Shown here in pieces: positions 1 to 7,706 of a DNA stretch of 46,584 nucleotides (its first letter is position 1; every line of letters begins with the position of its first letter). The notes beneath the pieces were generated by a model. It was given only the letters and a program-made list of their open reading frames with translations. It made no database searches and was not told the origin of the DNA. Origin of the DNA: a virus; the IMG/VR virus record IMGVR_UViG_3300034018_000582, positions 1 through 46,584 of that record; one strand, written 5' to 3'. Position numbers and translations under genes: made by a program.

Positions 1-31
1 TATCGTCATCATTTTCGATCCATGCTCTCAT
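1..31 (-). CDS. start of an unknown gene, cut by the window edge
   Basis: Only the first ten codons are visible (MRAWIENDDD), running off the left edge. The ATG overlaps the thyX stop codon in an ATGA arrangement, which is typical of translational coupling and is the main reason to call it. It would be the third gene of a minus-strand operon. Nothing can be said of its function. Confidence 0.5.
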   Translation of the reverse strand, partial: MRAWIENDDD

Positions 32-729
32 GATACCAGACTCAATGAATAGGGAAATGCTTCTTCTGCGAGCGACTTCATTGCAAGAGCATAATCTGTT
101 ATTTCTTTCTGTGCGTCGTGGGCTAATCTCTGCTGAAGGAAGTGCATAACTCCATGAAGTGATGTTGTCCACCTGTATCGCACATACATGCCATATGCAG
201 GAAGGAACAATCTAGCCTGTTCTGCACATACACCAAGTTCCAGGGCGTTGTTGTATTCTACTTCTGCGGCCTCAATCATGTTGAATAATCTCATCGTGAG
301 TTCTATCCCTAGACCGTAATTAATTGGCTCTCCTGATCCCTGCTTAGAGTTCTCAGGGGCACTTCTCCAGTCTTCCGCCGTGGGGATATAGAATGCGGGT
401 TCCTCTGTGATGTATCTGCGTGACGACTCATTCCATCCGTTCTGATCGTCTACGAATGTGGAGGCAACTGCATACTTCCAATGTTGTCGTGCTACCATAA
501 GTGGCGCGTAAATTTCAAAAGAAAGAACGCAATGTCTGAAAGGTGATGTATGTTCTTCTTTCCAAAGGAAGTCAATTAGTTTCTTATCTTTACTTTTCAA
601 AAGACCAGTCATATCTAATTCACTTCTTTTATCAAAGGAAACTCTAGCAGCATTAGCAACTTCTAAATCATTTCCCATAGTTGAAACTAGACCTACATAG
701 CCTAGATTCAAAACATCAATCTTCTTCAT
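28..729 (-). CDS. thyX: flavin-dependent thymidylate synthase ThyX
   Basis: Makes dTMP from dUMP using FAD, NADPH and methylene-tetrahydrofolate, in the host cytoplasm, to feed phage DNA synthesis. The 233 residues fit the family. Visible signatures are HTSPFRH at residues 60-66, an extended version of the ThyX motif from R81 to Y106 (R-Q-H-W ... W-N-E-S-S-R-R-Y), and a C-terminal QARLFLP...HFLQQR...AQKEI block (171-210). The motif is longer than the classical RHRxxSxNExSxRY because of an insertion, a form I recall from actinobacteriophage ThyX proteins. The start codon lies inside the upstream gene (14-base overlap) and the stop overlaps the next ATG, so it is the middle gene of a minus-strand operon. 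Its function pairs with the ribonucleotide reductase at 2155. Confidence 0.93.
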   Translation of the reverse strand: MKKIDVLNLGYVGLVSTMGNDLEVANAARVSFDKRSELDMTGLLKSKDKKLIDFLWKEEHTSPFRHCVLSFEIYAPLMVARQHWKYAVASTFVDDQNGWNESSRRYITEEPAFYIPTAEDWRSAPENSKQGSGEPINYGLGIELTMRLFNMIEAAEVEYNNALELGVCAEQARLFLPAYGMYVRYRWTTSLHGVMHFLQQRLAHDAQKEITDYALAMKSLAEEAFPYSLSLVS

Positions 730-958
730 TAACTTCCAATTCTTCTAAAACAAACTCAATATTGCTATATAACTCTAATCCTGGATATAGTTTAAAGTTA
801 CAATCAATGCAGTACAAGTATATAATATCGTTACCTTTATCATCTATCTGAAGATTGGGCACAAGAATCGGATGTTCTGAATCAATCTCGCAAAGAATCG
901 GGATAGTTATATTCTTTAATGAATATTGGTAATATTTACTAAATACTCTATATTCCAT
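716..958 (-). CDS. small conserved-looking phage protein, unknown function
   Basis: An 80-residue protein with a single CxxC (Y-C-I-D-C) near residue 50 and a lone Cys near 23, which hints at a small metal-binding or disulfide fold but is not enough to name one. The C-terminus is acidic (EELEVNEED). The start is supported by an AAAGAG Shine-Dalgarno sequence six bases upstream and an extended -10 element about 40 bases upstream. It overlaps thyX by 14 bases, so the two are surely cotranscribed. I do not recognise the family. Confidence 0.6.
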   Translation of the reverse strand: MEYRVFSKYYQYSLKNITIPILCEIDSEHPILVPNLQIDDKGNDIIYLYCIDCNFKLYPGLELYSNIEFVLEELEVNEED

Positions 959-995
959 ATTATTCTCTTTCTTATATATTGCAATTGTACATATG

Positions 996-1004
996 ATCTT
1001 AGCA
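996..1004 (-). promoter_or_regulatory. extended -10 promoter for the minus-strand thyX operon
   Basis: Reads TGCTAAGAT on the minus strand (TGn followed by a TAAGAT -10 box), with no convincing -35. Initiation about seven bases downstream would leave a leader of roughly 30 bases carrying the AAAGAG ribosome-binding site of the gene at 958. Confidence 0.45.
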
Positions 1005-1057
1005 TATGACGAATATTCTTATGTGATTCCCGCCACATGGACTCATTAAGTGTGCAA

Positions 1058-1066
1058 TGCTATACT
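1058..1066 (+). promoter_or_regulatory. extended -10 promoter, leaderless, for the glycosyltransferase
   Basis: TGCTATACT, then exactly six bases (ttcgat), then ATG at 1073. A start site six or seven bases past the -10 box would fall on the start codon, giving a leaderless mRNA. It also shows that an in-frame ATG at 1037, upstream of the promoter, is not the real start. Confidence 0.6.
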
Positions 1067-1072
1067 TTCGAT

Positions 1073-2095
1073 ATGCAAATCTCTTTCAGCGGGGCGGCGG
1101 AAGATCTCCCAAACATTCCAGAAGATTCTAAAGACATAGTTGGTTATAGCAACGCTATGTCAAATATTTTTAAAACTTTAAATTCTTCAGGGTTTGAATG
1201 TAATATTATAGATTCTTCAGCACCTGTTGCTATAGGAATGGGCTATCCATCAGACTATAAGTTTTATCCAGGTCAGTATCGAATTGGATATACTGCATGG
1301 GAATCCACCAAACTTAAACCTGAGTGGTTTGATATTATGAGTAATTGTCATGAAATTTGGGCCACATCGTCTTGGACCGCAAGAGTCTTTAAAAAACAAC
1401 TAGGAAGAGATGATGTTCATGTTTATCCTCACGGAATAACACATGACTGGACGCCAAAAGAAAGGAACTCATACGATGTTTTTAGATTTTTGCATATTGG
1501 AGAGCCACAGATAAGAAAAAACGGACAACTAGTGGTCGATGCGTTTGTGGAGTTATTTGGAAACGATCCAAGTTATCAACTTGTTATGAAGTGTGGCGGA
1601 ATAAATACAACTAGAGTGTACGCTCCAGATGGATCGATACTTGGTGGACCTGATGCTAAATATTCAAATATCAGAATACTTACAGAGTCACTAACTCATA
1701 AGCAAATGATAGAGTTGTACCATCTATGTAATGTCATGGTGTATCCAAGTGCAGGGGAGGGCTTTGGCTTTATCCCCCTGCAAGCATTAGCGACGGGAAT
1801 GCCAACAATATCTACATGGCAATGGGCAGAGTATAAAGATTTTATAACTATAAAACTTAAATCATCTCTATCTGAATCCATACATGAAGTTATCCATCCC
1901 GGCCTTACATATAATGTTGAAAAGGAAGAACTTAAAAAAGCAATGTTAGAAAGTGTTGAGAACTACAGATCATTGCATAAAGATGCATTAAATAATGTTG
2001 AAATTATTCATGAAAAATTCGATTGGGACAATGTGAGTAAGCCAACAATACATAGGCTTAAAAATATTTTTAAAAGTCGTGGTTTTAGAACGTGA
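1073..2095 (+). CDS. GT-B fold glycosyltransferase (family 4-like)
   Basis: Predicted to move a sugar from a nucleotide-sugar donor to an unknown acceptor: phage DNA, a virion protein or the host surface. The 340-residue chain has the two-lobed GT-B layout. The N-terminal half has the GYTAWES...EIWATSSW pattern often seen in phage and bacterial relatives. The C-terminal half has the donor-site segment GEGFGFIPLQALATG, with E229. In the usual E-x7-E signature a second Glu would sit at 237, but here it is Gln, so the donor-site contact may be altered. I chose ATG 1073 over ATG 1037 because an extended -10 box lies six bases before 1073 and neither start has a Shine-Dalgarno sequence. Gene order does not reveal the acceptor; two more glycosyltransferases lie at 16439-17808. 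Confidence 0.82.
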   Translation: MQISFSGAAEDLPNIPEDSKDIVGYSNAMSNIFKTLNSSGFECNIIDSSAPVAIGMGYPSDYKFYPGQYRIGYTAWESTKLKPEWFDIMSNCHEIWATSSWTARVFKKQLGRDDVHVYPHGITHDWTPKERNSYDVFRFLHIGEPQIRKNGQLVVDAFVELFGNDPSYQLVMKCGGINTTRVYAPDGSILGGPDAKYSNIRILTESLTHKQMIELYHLCNVMVYPSAGEGFGFIPLQALATGMPTISTWQWAEYKDFITIKLKSSLSESIHEVIHPGLTYNVEKEELKKAMLESVENYRSLHKDALNNVEIIHEKFDWDNVSKPTIHRLKNIFKSRGFRT

Positions 2096-2098
2096 CAA

Positions 2099-2107
2099 TG
2101 ATACTAT
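2099..2107 (+). promoter_or_regulatory. extended -10 promoter for the ribonucleotide reductase gene
   Basis: TGATACTAT just after the glycosyltransferase stop. Initiation near 2114 would give a leader of about 40 bases ending in a good AAGGAG ribosome-binding site before ATG 2155, so this is a leadered transcript. Confidence 0.5.
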
Positions 2108-2154
2108 AGTAATTATCTAATTTTATTTCCCAGATATGGGACCAAGGAGAAAAC

Positions 2155-4086
2155 ATGTCACAAGGTATTGATAACCACTATGAAAACTTTATCGCTCTAA
2201 GCCGTTATGCTAGATGGCTTTCTGAAGATAACCGCCGCGAAACCTGGGGTGAAACTGTAGATAGATATTTCACCTTTATGAGAATGCATCTTAGAGAAGA
2301 GTGCGGATATGAACCCTCAGAGGATCTTGTTTCAGAAATAAGAGAGGCAGTTTTTAATAGAAATATCATGCCTTCGATGAGAGCAATCATGACTTCTGGA
2401 GCAGCACTAGAAAGAGATAATGTAGCAGGATATAACTGTTCATTCCTTCCAGTAGATAGCCTAAGATCTTTTGACGAGGCTATGTATATTCTTATGTGCG
2501 GAACAGGAGTAGGATTCTCTGTAGAGAGTGTCTATGTAGAAAAACTACCTACCATTAACGAACACTTTGAATCTAGCAATACAACTATTGTCGTTGAAGA
2601 TTCTAAGGCTGGATGGGCAAAAGCACTTAGAGAACTCCTTGCTCTCTTGTGGCAGGGACAAGTTCCTACATGGGATGTTTCTAAGGTAAGGCCAGCAGGA
2701 GCAAGACTTAAGACTTTCGGAGGTCGCGCATCTGGACCAGAACCCCTAGTTCAACTTTTTGACTTCTGTGTAAATATTATTAAGGGTGCAGCAGGAAGAA
2801 AGTTAAGGCCATTAGAGGCACACGATATTATGTGTAAAATTGGAGAAGTGGTAGTAGTAGGTGGCGTTCGTAGGTCTGCTATGATTTCACTTTCCGACCT
2901 TAACGATCATGATATGGCCCGTGCAAAGCATGGTGCATGGTGGGAATATAATTCACAACGCGCACTTTCTAATAACTCTGTCGCATACTCTGGTCGTCCA
3001 AGCATGTCTGATTTTATGTCGGAATGGAAGAATCTTTATGAAAGCAAGTCTGGAGAAAGAGGAATCTATAATGTTGCCGCCGCTCAAGGGCAGGCAGCAA
3101 AGTACGGTCGTAGAGATCCAGAAATTAGATACGGAACAAACCCATGTTCTGAAATCATTCTACGTCCATATCAGTTCTGCAATCTTTCAGAAGTCGTAGT
3201 GCGAGAAGACGACACAGAAAAAACTCTTATGCGTAAAGTAGAACTAGCCACTATCCTCGGAACTTGGCAATCTACGCTTACTAACTTTAAGTACTTAAGA
3301 AAAATCTGGAAGGATAATACAGAGGAAGAAAGACTCCTTGGCGTATCTATTACTGGACAGTTTGGTAATAAATTAATGTCTGGTCAAGAAGGATTAGTAA
3401 AACTTAGTAATATTCTAAACAATTTGAGATTACATGCTGTAAAGGTTAATGAAGAAGAGGCCAAGGTTCTTGGAATCAATCCATCTGCTGCTATTACATG
3501 TGTTAAGCCTTCTGGAACAGTTTCTCAGTTAACTGGTGTATCTTCTGGAATGCATCCATGGCATAATGATTATTACATTAGAACTGTGCGCGGAGATAAA
3601 AAAGATCCACTCACTAAATTCCTTGTTGATTCTGGTGTGCCAGCAGAAGATGACGTTATGAAGCCAAATGATACAACAGTATTTTCATTCCCAATCAAAG
3701 CACCCAAAGATGCGGTTCTGCGTAATGATCTTACAGCAGTAGAACATCTGGATATTTGGCTAACTTATCAGCGTGCATGGTGTGAACATAAGCCATCAAT
3801 TACTGTTTCTGTTAAAGAAGATGAGTGGATGGATGTTGGAGCATGGGTCTGGAATAATTTTGATGAAGTTTCTGGAATTTCATTCTTGCCATATTCAGAT
3901 CATACTTACAAGCAGGCACCATACCAAGATGCCACAAAAGAAGAGTACGAGGAACTTCTTGCTAAGATGCCAAAGGATATCCGCTGGTCTGACATGGTAT
4001 TTTATGAAACAGAAGATGGCACTAAGGGTTCTCAAGAACTTGCGTGTAGCGCAGATACAGGCTGCGAAGTTGTAGATATTACATGA
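2155..4086 (+). CDS. nrdJ: adenosylcobalamin-dependent (class II) ribonucleoside-triphosphate reductase
   Basis: Reduces ribonucleotides to deoxyribonucleotides with a B12-derived radical, so it needs no oxygen and no separate radical-generating subunit. At 643 residues it is close to, but shorter than, the monomeric Lactobacillus-type enzyme (about 740). Expected residues are present: C95 (YNCSF) and C342 (FCNLSE) as the redox pair, NPCSE at 329-333 holding the thiyl Cys331 and Glu333, and a C-terminal Cys pair (C631, C637) that reloads the active site. The spacing of that last pair is one residue longer than I recall for the Lactobacillus enzyme. The PSGTVSQLTGVSSGMHPWH segment is also typical. 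An AAGGAG ribosome-binding site fixes the start. Together with thyX it supports phage nucleotide supply. It depends on host cobalamin. Confidence 0.93.
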   Translation: MSQGIDNHYENFIALSRYARWLSEDNRRETWGETVDRYFTFMRMHLREECGYEPSEDLVSEIREAVFNRNIMPSMRAIMTSGAALERDNVAGYNCSFLPVDSLRSFDEAMYILMCGTGVGFSVESVYVEKLPTINEHFESSNTTIVVEDSKAGWAKALRELLALLWQGQVPTWDVSKVRPAGARLKTFGGRASGPEPLVQLFDFCVNIIKGAAGRKLRPLEAHDIMCKIGEVVVVGGVRRSAMISLSDLNDHDMARAKHGAWWEYNSQRALSNNSVAYSGRPSMSDFMSEWKNLYESKSGERGIYNVAAAQGQAAKYGRRDPEIRYGTNPCSEIILRPYQFCNLSEVVVREDDTEKTLMRKVELATILGTWQSTLTNFKYLRKIWKDNTEEERLLGVSITGQFGNKLMSGQEGLVKLSNILNNLRLHAVKVNEEEAKVLGINPSAAITCVKPSGTVSQLTGVSSGMHPWHNDYYIRTVRGDKKDPLTKFLVDSGVPAEDDVMKPNDTTVFSFPIKAPKDAVLRNDLTAVEHLDIWLTYQRAWCEHKPSITVSVKEDEWMDVGAWVWNNFDEVSGISFLPYSDHTYKQAPYQDATKEEYEELLAKMPKDIRWSDMVFYETEDGTKGSQELACSADTGCEVVDIT

Positions 4087-4092
4087 TATACT
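4084..4092 (+). promoter_or_regulatory. extended -10 promoter for the lysis genes
   Basis: TGATATACT, overlapping the reductase stop codon. Initiation near 4099 would place the 5' end at about the GGAGG of the holin-like gene. The same nine bases recur at 19143-19151. Confidence 0.45.
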
Positions 4093-4107
4093 TAATTGGA
4101 GGTAAAA

Positions 4108-4338
4108 ATGTGGAATTGGATTAATAATACAGACCTTGGAAGAGCAGTTCGCTCCTACGTTGTTTCTTTTGTTACCGTGGTTCTTGGTCTTTTCATTGCA
4201 GATGGAGCAGATATTTTTGCAGTATCTGCTACAGATTTAAAGGCATGGGTAGCAGCAGGACTTGCTGCAGTATTACCAGTAGTTGTGACCGCTCTTAATA
4301 AGAGCGATCCTCGTTATGGATTAAAGAACGATGAGTAA
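4108..4338 (+). CDS. small two-helix membrane protein, probable holin
   Basis: A 76-residue protein with two predicted transmembrane helices, about residues 19-35 (YVVSFVTVVLGLFIA) and 47-66 (LKAWVAAGLAAVLPVVVTAL), joined by a short polar loop, and a charged C-terminus. Size, topology and position just before the endolysin fit a holin, which makes holes in the inner membrane and times lysis. Similar small membrane proteins sit beside lysins in many actinobacteriophages. The start is ATG 4108, preceded by a strong TTGGAGG five bases upstream; an in-frame TTG at 4096 is part of that ribosome-binding site. Holin function is inferred from context, since holin sequences are not conserved. Confidence 0.65.
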   Translation: MWNWINNTDLGRAVRSYVVSFVTVVLGLFIADGADIFAVSATDLKAWVAAGLAAVLPVVVTALNKSDPRYGLKNDE

Positions 4339-4468
4339 TTACGATGATGGCGGTGCAGTAGATCTTGCAGATATGTATACAGATCACCCACCAGCCGACT
4401 TTGTTCCAGAAGAAGATCCTATTGACCCATCACTAATTGTAGATAAGGATGATGATGCAAATGGTTAA
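4331..4468 (+). CDS. very small acidic protein between holin and endolysin
   Basis: A 45-codon open frame starting MSNYDDGGAVDL and ending DKDDDANG. It is rich in Asp and Glu with almost no basic residues. Its ATG overlaps the holin-like stop codon (ATGAGTAA), and its end overlaps the endolysin start by about 14-20 bases, so the three are translationally linked. It has no transmembrane segment, so it is not an obvious antiholin. It might be a lysis regulator or a virion-associated acidic peptide. I do not recognise it. The overlaps on both sides are the main support for it being real. Confidence 0.55.
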   Translation: MSNYDDGGAVDLADMYTDHPPADFVPEEDPIDPSLIVDKDDDANG

Positions 4469-5348
4469 GCAGCCTACAGCACAAGAAATTCAAAAGGCAT
4501 TGCTAGAGCATGGAGTAGACGCCAAGTTTTATAAAGGATGGGATAAGAAGGGCAATGCCTGGTCAAATGGTATGCAGGCTTGTGTAGTCCATCATACATC
4601 TACTGCTAGCGCCCGTGAAGGCAACGGCGCACCATCACTATATTGGGCAGTAACAGCATATGCTCCAATGGCAGTAGCAAACCAATTAGTTGGTAAAGAC
4701 AAATCAACAAATTGGTATCTTAGCGCTGGAGCCACTTATCATAGTGGTGACGGTGGTCCATGGTCAGCAGTAGGTATTGGTGTTGGCAACGTACTTCATT
4801 GGAGAGCCTGGGGAATTGAAATTGATGATCCAGGTCAGGGAAAGACAATTAATTCCTACCAAATAGAACAAGTTGCTAGAACACTTGCAGCGCTATGGGA
4901 TCTTAATGAATGGCCTGAAGATGGATCTCGTATTATTACGCATGGCGACTGGACCGATTCAGGACCGTACCTTGGCGAAAAAAATTATGGTCCATTCAGA
5001 TATCGTAAAAACGATACACTTAGACAATATTATGATCAAAACTTCTGGAGAACAGAAGCACGCAAGTATCGTATCAAGAATAAGCAATGGGATGAAACAA
5101 TTCCATCCCGCGCAGCAGCAGATAGAGCAATAGTTGCTAATGCAGCAAATAAGGCTACCTGGCGCGTTGCTTGTAGAATGTACGATCTTGGTGTGTTAAG
5201 ATACGCTCCAGAAAAGGTTGGAGTTCAGAAGTTTCCAGAAAAAGATTTGAAGAGATACCAAAGATCTCTTAATCTTCCTAGAGAACTTAGAACTGGAAAG
5301 CCAAATGCCGAAACGTGGATTGCATTATTCGGCAAAGATAAGCCTTAA
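4455..5348 (+). CDS. endolysin: N-acetylmuramoyl-L-alanine amidase (Amidase_2/PGRP type)
   Basis: Cuts the amide bond between MurNAc and the peptide stem of peptidoglycan to release progeny. With M1 at 4455 the chain is 297 residues. The N-terminal two thirds is an Amidase_2 domain: VVHHTST (H46/H47, first zinc ligand), YHSGDGG (about 95), WGIEIDD (119-125) and ITHGDWTD (H163, second zinc ligand, with D168 a possible third). The last 70 residues, with KRYQRSLNLP and TWIALFG, look like a small helical peptidoglycan-binding domain. There is no signal peptide, so export relies on the holin. Four in-frame ATGs (4449, 4452, 4455, 4461) compete; 4455 is best placed, six bases after AAGG. A strong terminator follows, so this ends the operon. 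Confidence 0.88.
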   Translation: MQMVKQPTAQEIQKALLEHGVDAKFYKGWDKKGNAWSNGMQACVVHHTSTASAREGNGAPSLYWAVTAYAPMAVANQLVGKDKSTNWYLSAGATYHSGDGGPWSAVGIGVGNVLHWRAWGIEIDDPGQGKTINSYQIEQVARTLAALWDLNEWPEDGSRIITHGDWTDSGPYLGEKNYGPFRYRKNDTLRQYYDQNFWRTEARKYRIKNKQWDETIPSRAAADRAIVANAANKATWRVACRMYDLGVLRYAPEKVGVQKFPEKDLKRYQRSLNLPRELRTGKPNAETWIALFGKDKP

Positions 5349-5368
5349 TCGCCCCGCCACCCACGCAG

Positions 5369-5400
5369 AAGGCCCGTCGTTCCGCCACGACGGGCTTTCT
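5369..5400 (+). terminator. rho-independent terminator after the lysis genes
   Basis: A GC-rich stem (GGCCCGTCGT paired with ACGACGGGCT, extended by flanking A-T and G-U pairs) closes a six-base loop and runs into TTTCT. It lies between the endolysin stop and the next promoter, so it insulates the lysis operon from the tail-fibre operon. Confidence 0.88.
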
Positions 5401-5417
5401 GTATTAGGCTTGATAGA

Positions 5418-5426
5418 TGCTATAAT
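5418..5426 (+). promoter_or_regulatory. extended -10 promoter opening the tail-fibre region
   Basis: TGCTATAAT directly after the terminator. The transcript would start near 5433 and carry AAGAGGTG before ATG 5452. Terminator followed by promoter marks a clear operon boundary. Confidence 0.65.
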
Positions 5427-5451
5427 TTTAACTAAGAGGTGTCTTTATTTA

Positions 5452-5799
5452 ATGGAAGAAACTAATTTTAAGGTTGTTCAGGGAGATACTTTTACCATTA
5501 AGGTTATGTATAAAAATCCAAATGGTACTGCTGTAGATCTAACAGACTATACAGTAAAAATGGATGTGAGAGACAAGCCTGGTGGTAAAATTTTATGTGG
5601 TTCTGCGACTGAAGAAAACGGCGGAGTTAATATCGATGGTCCAAATGGAGAAATAGATATTGAATTTAGTTCTTCACAAACTAAAAAATTTACCATTCCA
5701 ACTGCTGCCTATCAGATATTATTAATTAATAATGATGATGGAAAAAAAACTACACTAACTCAAGGATACTTTAAGGTATCAGCGGCGGTTGTGAAATGA
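5452..5799 (+). CDS. baseplate/tail protein with BppU-N-like beta domain
   Basis: A 115-residue protein. FKVVQGDTFTIKV...DLTDYTVKMDVRDKPGG...IDIEFSSSQTKKF...AAYQILL matches the Ig-like N-terminal domain of BppU-type upper baseplate proteins, which attach receptor-binding parts to the tail tip. The open frame extends upstream to 5305, but that stretch contains the terminator and the promoter, so ATG 5452, preceded by AAGAGGTG, is the start. The stop overlaps the next ATG (ATGA), so it is translated together with the fibre gene at 5796. The domain call rests on pattern recognition. Confidence 0.7.
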   Translation: MEETNFKVVQGDTFTIKVMYKNPNGTAVDLTDYTVKMDVRDKPGGKILCGSATEENGGVNIDGPNGEIDIEFSSSQTKKFTIPTAAYQILLINNDDGKKTTLTQGYFKVSAAVVK

Positions 5800-6203
5800 C
5801 AGAAAACAATGTAACTGTAGAAAGAATAGAAAACGTTGTTGAGATTAATAATCTTGGAATTCAAGGTCCACGCGGTAAAGGAGTTCTTCATGGCTCTGGG
5901 GTGCCAACAAATTCTTTAGGTACTGATGGTGAATTCTATATAGACACATCAGTAAATAGAATGTATGGTCCAAAAACAAATGGACAATGGACAACATCAG
6001 TAAACTTAGGTGGAACATATACACATGTACAAGATGTTCCATCAAGCAATTGGGTGATAAATCATAATTTAGAATATTTCCCAAGTGTAGAAATTGTAAA
6101 TTCAGCAGGAACAGCAGTTATTGGAGACTATCAATATGTTAATGCCAATACAGTAATTGCTAATTTTACAAATCCTTTCGCTGGAAAGGCATATTTATCA
6201 TGA
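5796..6203 (+). CDS. tail fibre protein with short collagen-like segment
   Basis: A 135-residue protein. An N-terminal beta region is followed by GIQGPRGKG, a short collagen-like triplet run, and GTDGEFYIDTSVNRMYGPK, a segment common in phage tail fibres. The C-terminal half (VINHNLEYFPSVEIVNSAG ... FAGKAYLS) resembles small domains that end short tail-tip proteins. It starts by ATGA overlap with the preceding baseplate gene and is followed 16 bases later by another fibre gene. Likely a minor tip component. The collagen-like part is interesting because prolyl-hydroxylase-like enzymes are encoded downstream. Confidence 0.65.
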   Translation: MTENNVTVERIENVVEINNLGIQGPRGKGVLHGSGVPTNSLGTDGEFYIDTSVNRMYGPKTNGQWTTSVNLGGTYTHVQDVPSSNWVINHNLEYFPSVEIVNSAGTAVIGDYQYVNANTVIANFTNPFAGKAYLS

Positions 6204-6218
6204 GAGGTGGAATAAATA

Positions 6219-7271
6219 ATGGCTAAGAGATTCTTAGTTAGTTTAGACCTCGGCACCAATGAATTGCAGAATGCCGTAATTCAGAATTTGCCTGCGGCTT
6301 CTGAGCCTTCTGGCGTAAAGGGTCGGGTCTATTTTGATTCAACTAATAACAAGTTGAAAGTTTATGATGGTACTGCATGGCAGCCACTAGCAATTGGGGC
6401 AAATGCAGCATCAACAGTTACATTGGAAGGCGACGTAACTGGTACTGCTAATGTTTCTAACGGAACAATTACCATTAGCACAACAATTGCTTCTAACTCT
6501 GTAGCATTAGGTACTGATACTACAGGAAATTATGTAAATGACATTACTGCTGGTACTGGTGTTACTGTAACACATACTCCAGCAGAAGGATCAAGCCCAA
6601 CTGTAGCAATTGGTCAGGCAGTAGGAACAACAGATTCAGTATCTTTTGCAGGATTAACTCTTTCTAGTGATGCTGCTGTTAACGGTGGCGATGTTACAAC
6701 AACAGCCACTACTGCTTCATTGTTTAATGCAAATGCCACCACATTAAATATCGGTGGAGCCGCAACAACCATATCAATTGGTGCAAATAGTGGAACTACA
6801 ACAGTAAACAATAGTCTTACTGTTACTGGAGATCTTACTGTAGAGGGTACAACAACCACTCTTAATACCGCCACTCTTGAAGTAGAAGACAACCTTGTTC
6901 TTCTAAACAAGGGTGTTACTGGATCTCCTTCTCTAGATGCGGGACTTGAGATAGAGCGTGGAACATCAGCAAATGTTAGTATCCTATGGAATGAAACATC
7001 AGATCTATGGACATTAACTAATGATGGAACTAACTATCATTCAGTAGCAAGAAAGCATGTTGCTGATATTGCTGGTGATACTGCTACTACAGCGTTTGCA
7101 ATTACCCACAACCTAGGGACAAGAGAAGTTCAGGTTCAAGTATACGATGCTGCATCTCCATACGATACAGTTGAAGTTGATGTTGAAAGAACATCCACTT
7201 CTGTAGTAACAATTAGATTTGCAACAGCACCATCAGGTACTACCAATTACAAGGTAGTAACAGTAGGATAA
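6219..7271 (+). CDS. tail fibre protein, Thr/Ala/Gly-rich beta repeats
   Basis: A 350-residue fibre. The N-terminus MAKRFLVSLDLGTNELQNAV, followed by KGRVYFDSTNNKLKVYDGTAW, is a recurrent phage fibre head. The middle is a Thr/Ser/Ala/Gly-rich beta-repeat shaft (TVTLEGDVTGTANVSNGTI ...), and the C-terminal domain (AFAITHNLGTREVQVQVYD ... TSTSVVTIRFATAPSG) is a compact tip that resembles the end of the 5796 product. An AGAGGTGG ribosome-binding site supports the ATG. The same N-terminal motif recurs in the next gene, so the two probably attach at equivalent sites. Confidence 0.75.
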   Translation: MAKRFLVSLDLGTNELQNAVIQNLPAASEPSGVKGRVYFDSTNNKLKVYDGTAWQPLAIGANAASTVTLEGDVTGTANVSNGTITISTTIASNSVALGTDTTGNYVNDITAGTGVTVTHTPAEGSSPTVAIGQAVGTTDSVSFAGLTLSSDAAVNGGDVTTTATTASLFNANATTLNIGGAATTISIGANSGTTTVNNSLTVTGDLTVEGTTTTLNTATLEVEDNLVLLNKGVTGSPSLDAGLEIERGTSANVSILWNETSDLWTLTNDGTNYHSVARKHVADIAGDTATTAFAITHNLGTREVQVQVYDAASPYDTVEVDVERTSTSVVTIRFATAPSGTTNYKVVTVG

Positions 7272-7276
7272 TGATT

Positions 7277-7302
7277 TAGGTGGGGGCGAAAGCCCCCACC
7301 TA
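7277..7302 (+). other. perfect 11-bp hairpin with GAAA tetraloop between fibre genes
   Basis: TAGGTGGGGGC and GCCCCCACCTA pair perfectly around a GAAA loop, just after the stop at 7271 and before the AAAGGAG of the next gene. No U-tract follows, so it is not a standard terminator. It could stabilise or process the mRNA, or attenuate transcription. Confidence 0.7.
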
Positions 7303-7316
7303 GTCAAAGGAGAATA

Positions 7317-7685
7317 ATGGCTAAAAGATTCTTAGTACCTTTAAATCTAGCACCTTTATCATCAGATCCAGCATCTGGTTCTGAGGGTGATGCTTACTTT
7401 AATACATCTACAAATAAGGTTAGAGTGTATTATGATGGTGCATGGAATGATTTAGGTGGAGCATCTTCAGCAGATGAAATTTATTATTCATCAACCCCCC
7501 CAGCATCACCAGAACTAGGAGATATCTGGATAGACTCTGATTCTAATATAGATCCTAGATCTACATTCCTTAATGTATCGATAAGTGGTGGGGCATACAA
7601 CCAATCAGTTTTTGAATTTAACCAAGACGGGGGAACTCCAAGTACTAGCACATATTCATTACTAGTAGATGGCGGGACACCGTAA
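7317..7685 (+). CDS. short tail fibre-like protein sharing the MAKRFLV N-terminus
   Basis: A 122-residue protein. Its first 45 residues parallel the 6219 product (MAKRFLVPLNL, then EGDAYFNTSTNKVRVYYDGAW). It then has EIYYSSTPPASPELGDIWIDSD, a segment with a clear cousin in the 12014 product near its residue 660. It ends with a Ser/Thr/Gly stretch (DGGTPSTSTYSLLVDGGTP) and no large shaft, so it may be a short adaptor or a cut-down paralogue. AAAGGAG seven bases upstream supports the start. A promoter follows just before the next gene. Confidence 0.65.
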   Translation: MAKRFLVPLNLAPLSSDPASGSEGDAYFNTSTNKVRVYYDGAWNDLGGASSADEIYYSSTPPASPELGDIWIDSDSNIDPRSTFLNVSISGGAYNQSVFEFNQDGGTPSTSTYSLLVDGGTP

Positions 7686-7688
7686 TCA

Positions 7689-7697
7689 TGATATAAT
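7689..7697 (+). promoter_or_regulatory. extended -10 promoter before the 613-residue fibre gene
   Basis: TGATATAAT followed nine bases later by ATG 7707. Initiation would fall around 7704, giving a transcript with almost no leader. A GGAG at 7698-7701 looks like a ribosome-binding site but would lie mostly upstream of the start site. Confidence 0.6.
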
Positions 7698-7706
7698 GGA
7701 GTTGAA

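Noticed and set aside
1037-1072. In-frame ATG 1037 as the glycosyltransferase start
   Set aside because: It lies upstream of a well-formed extended -10 element that is six bases from ATG 1073, and has no ribosome-binding site of its own.
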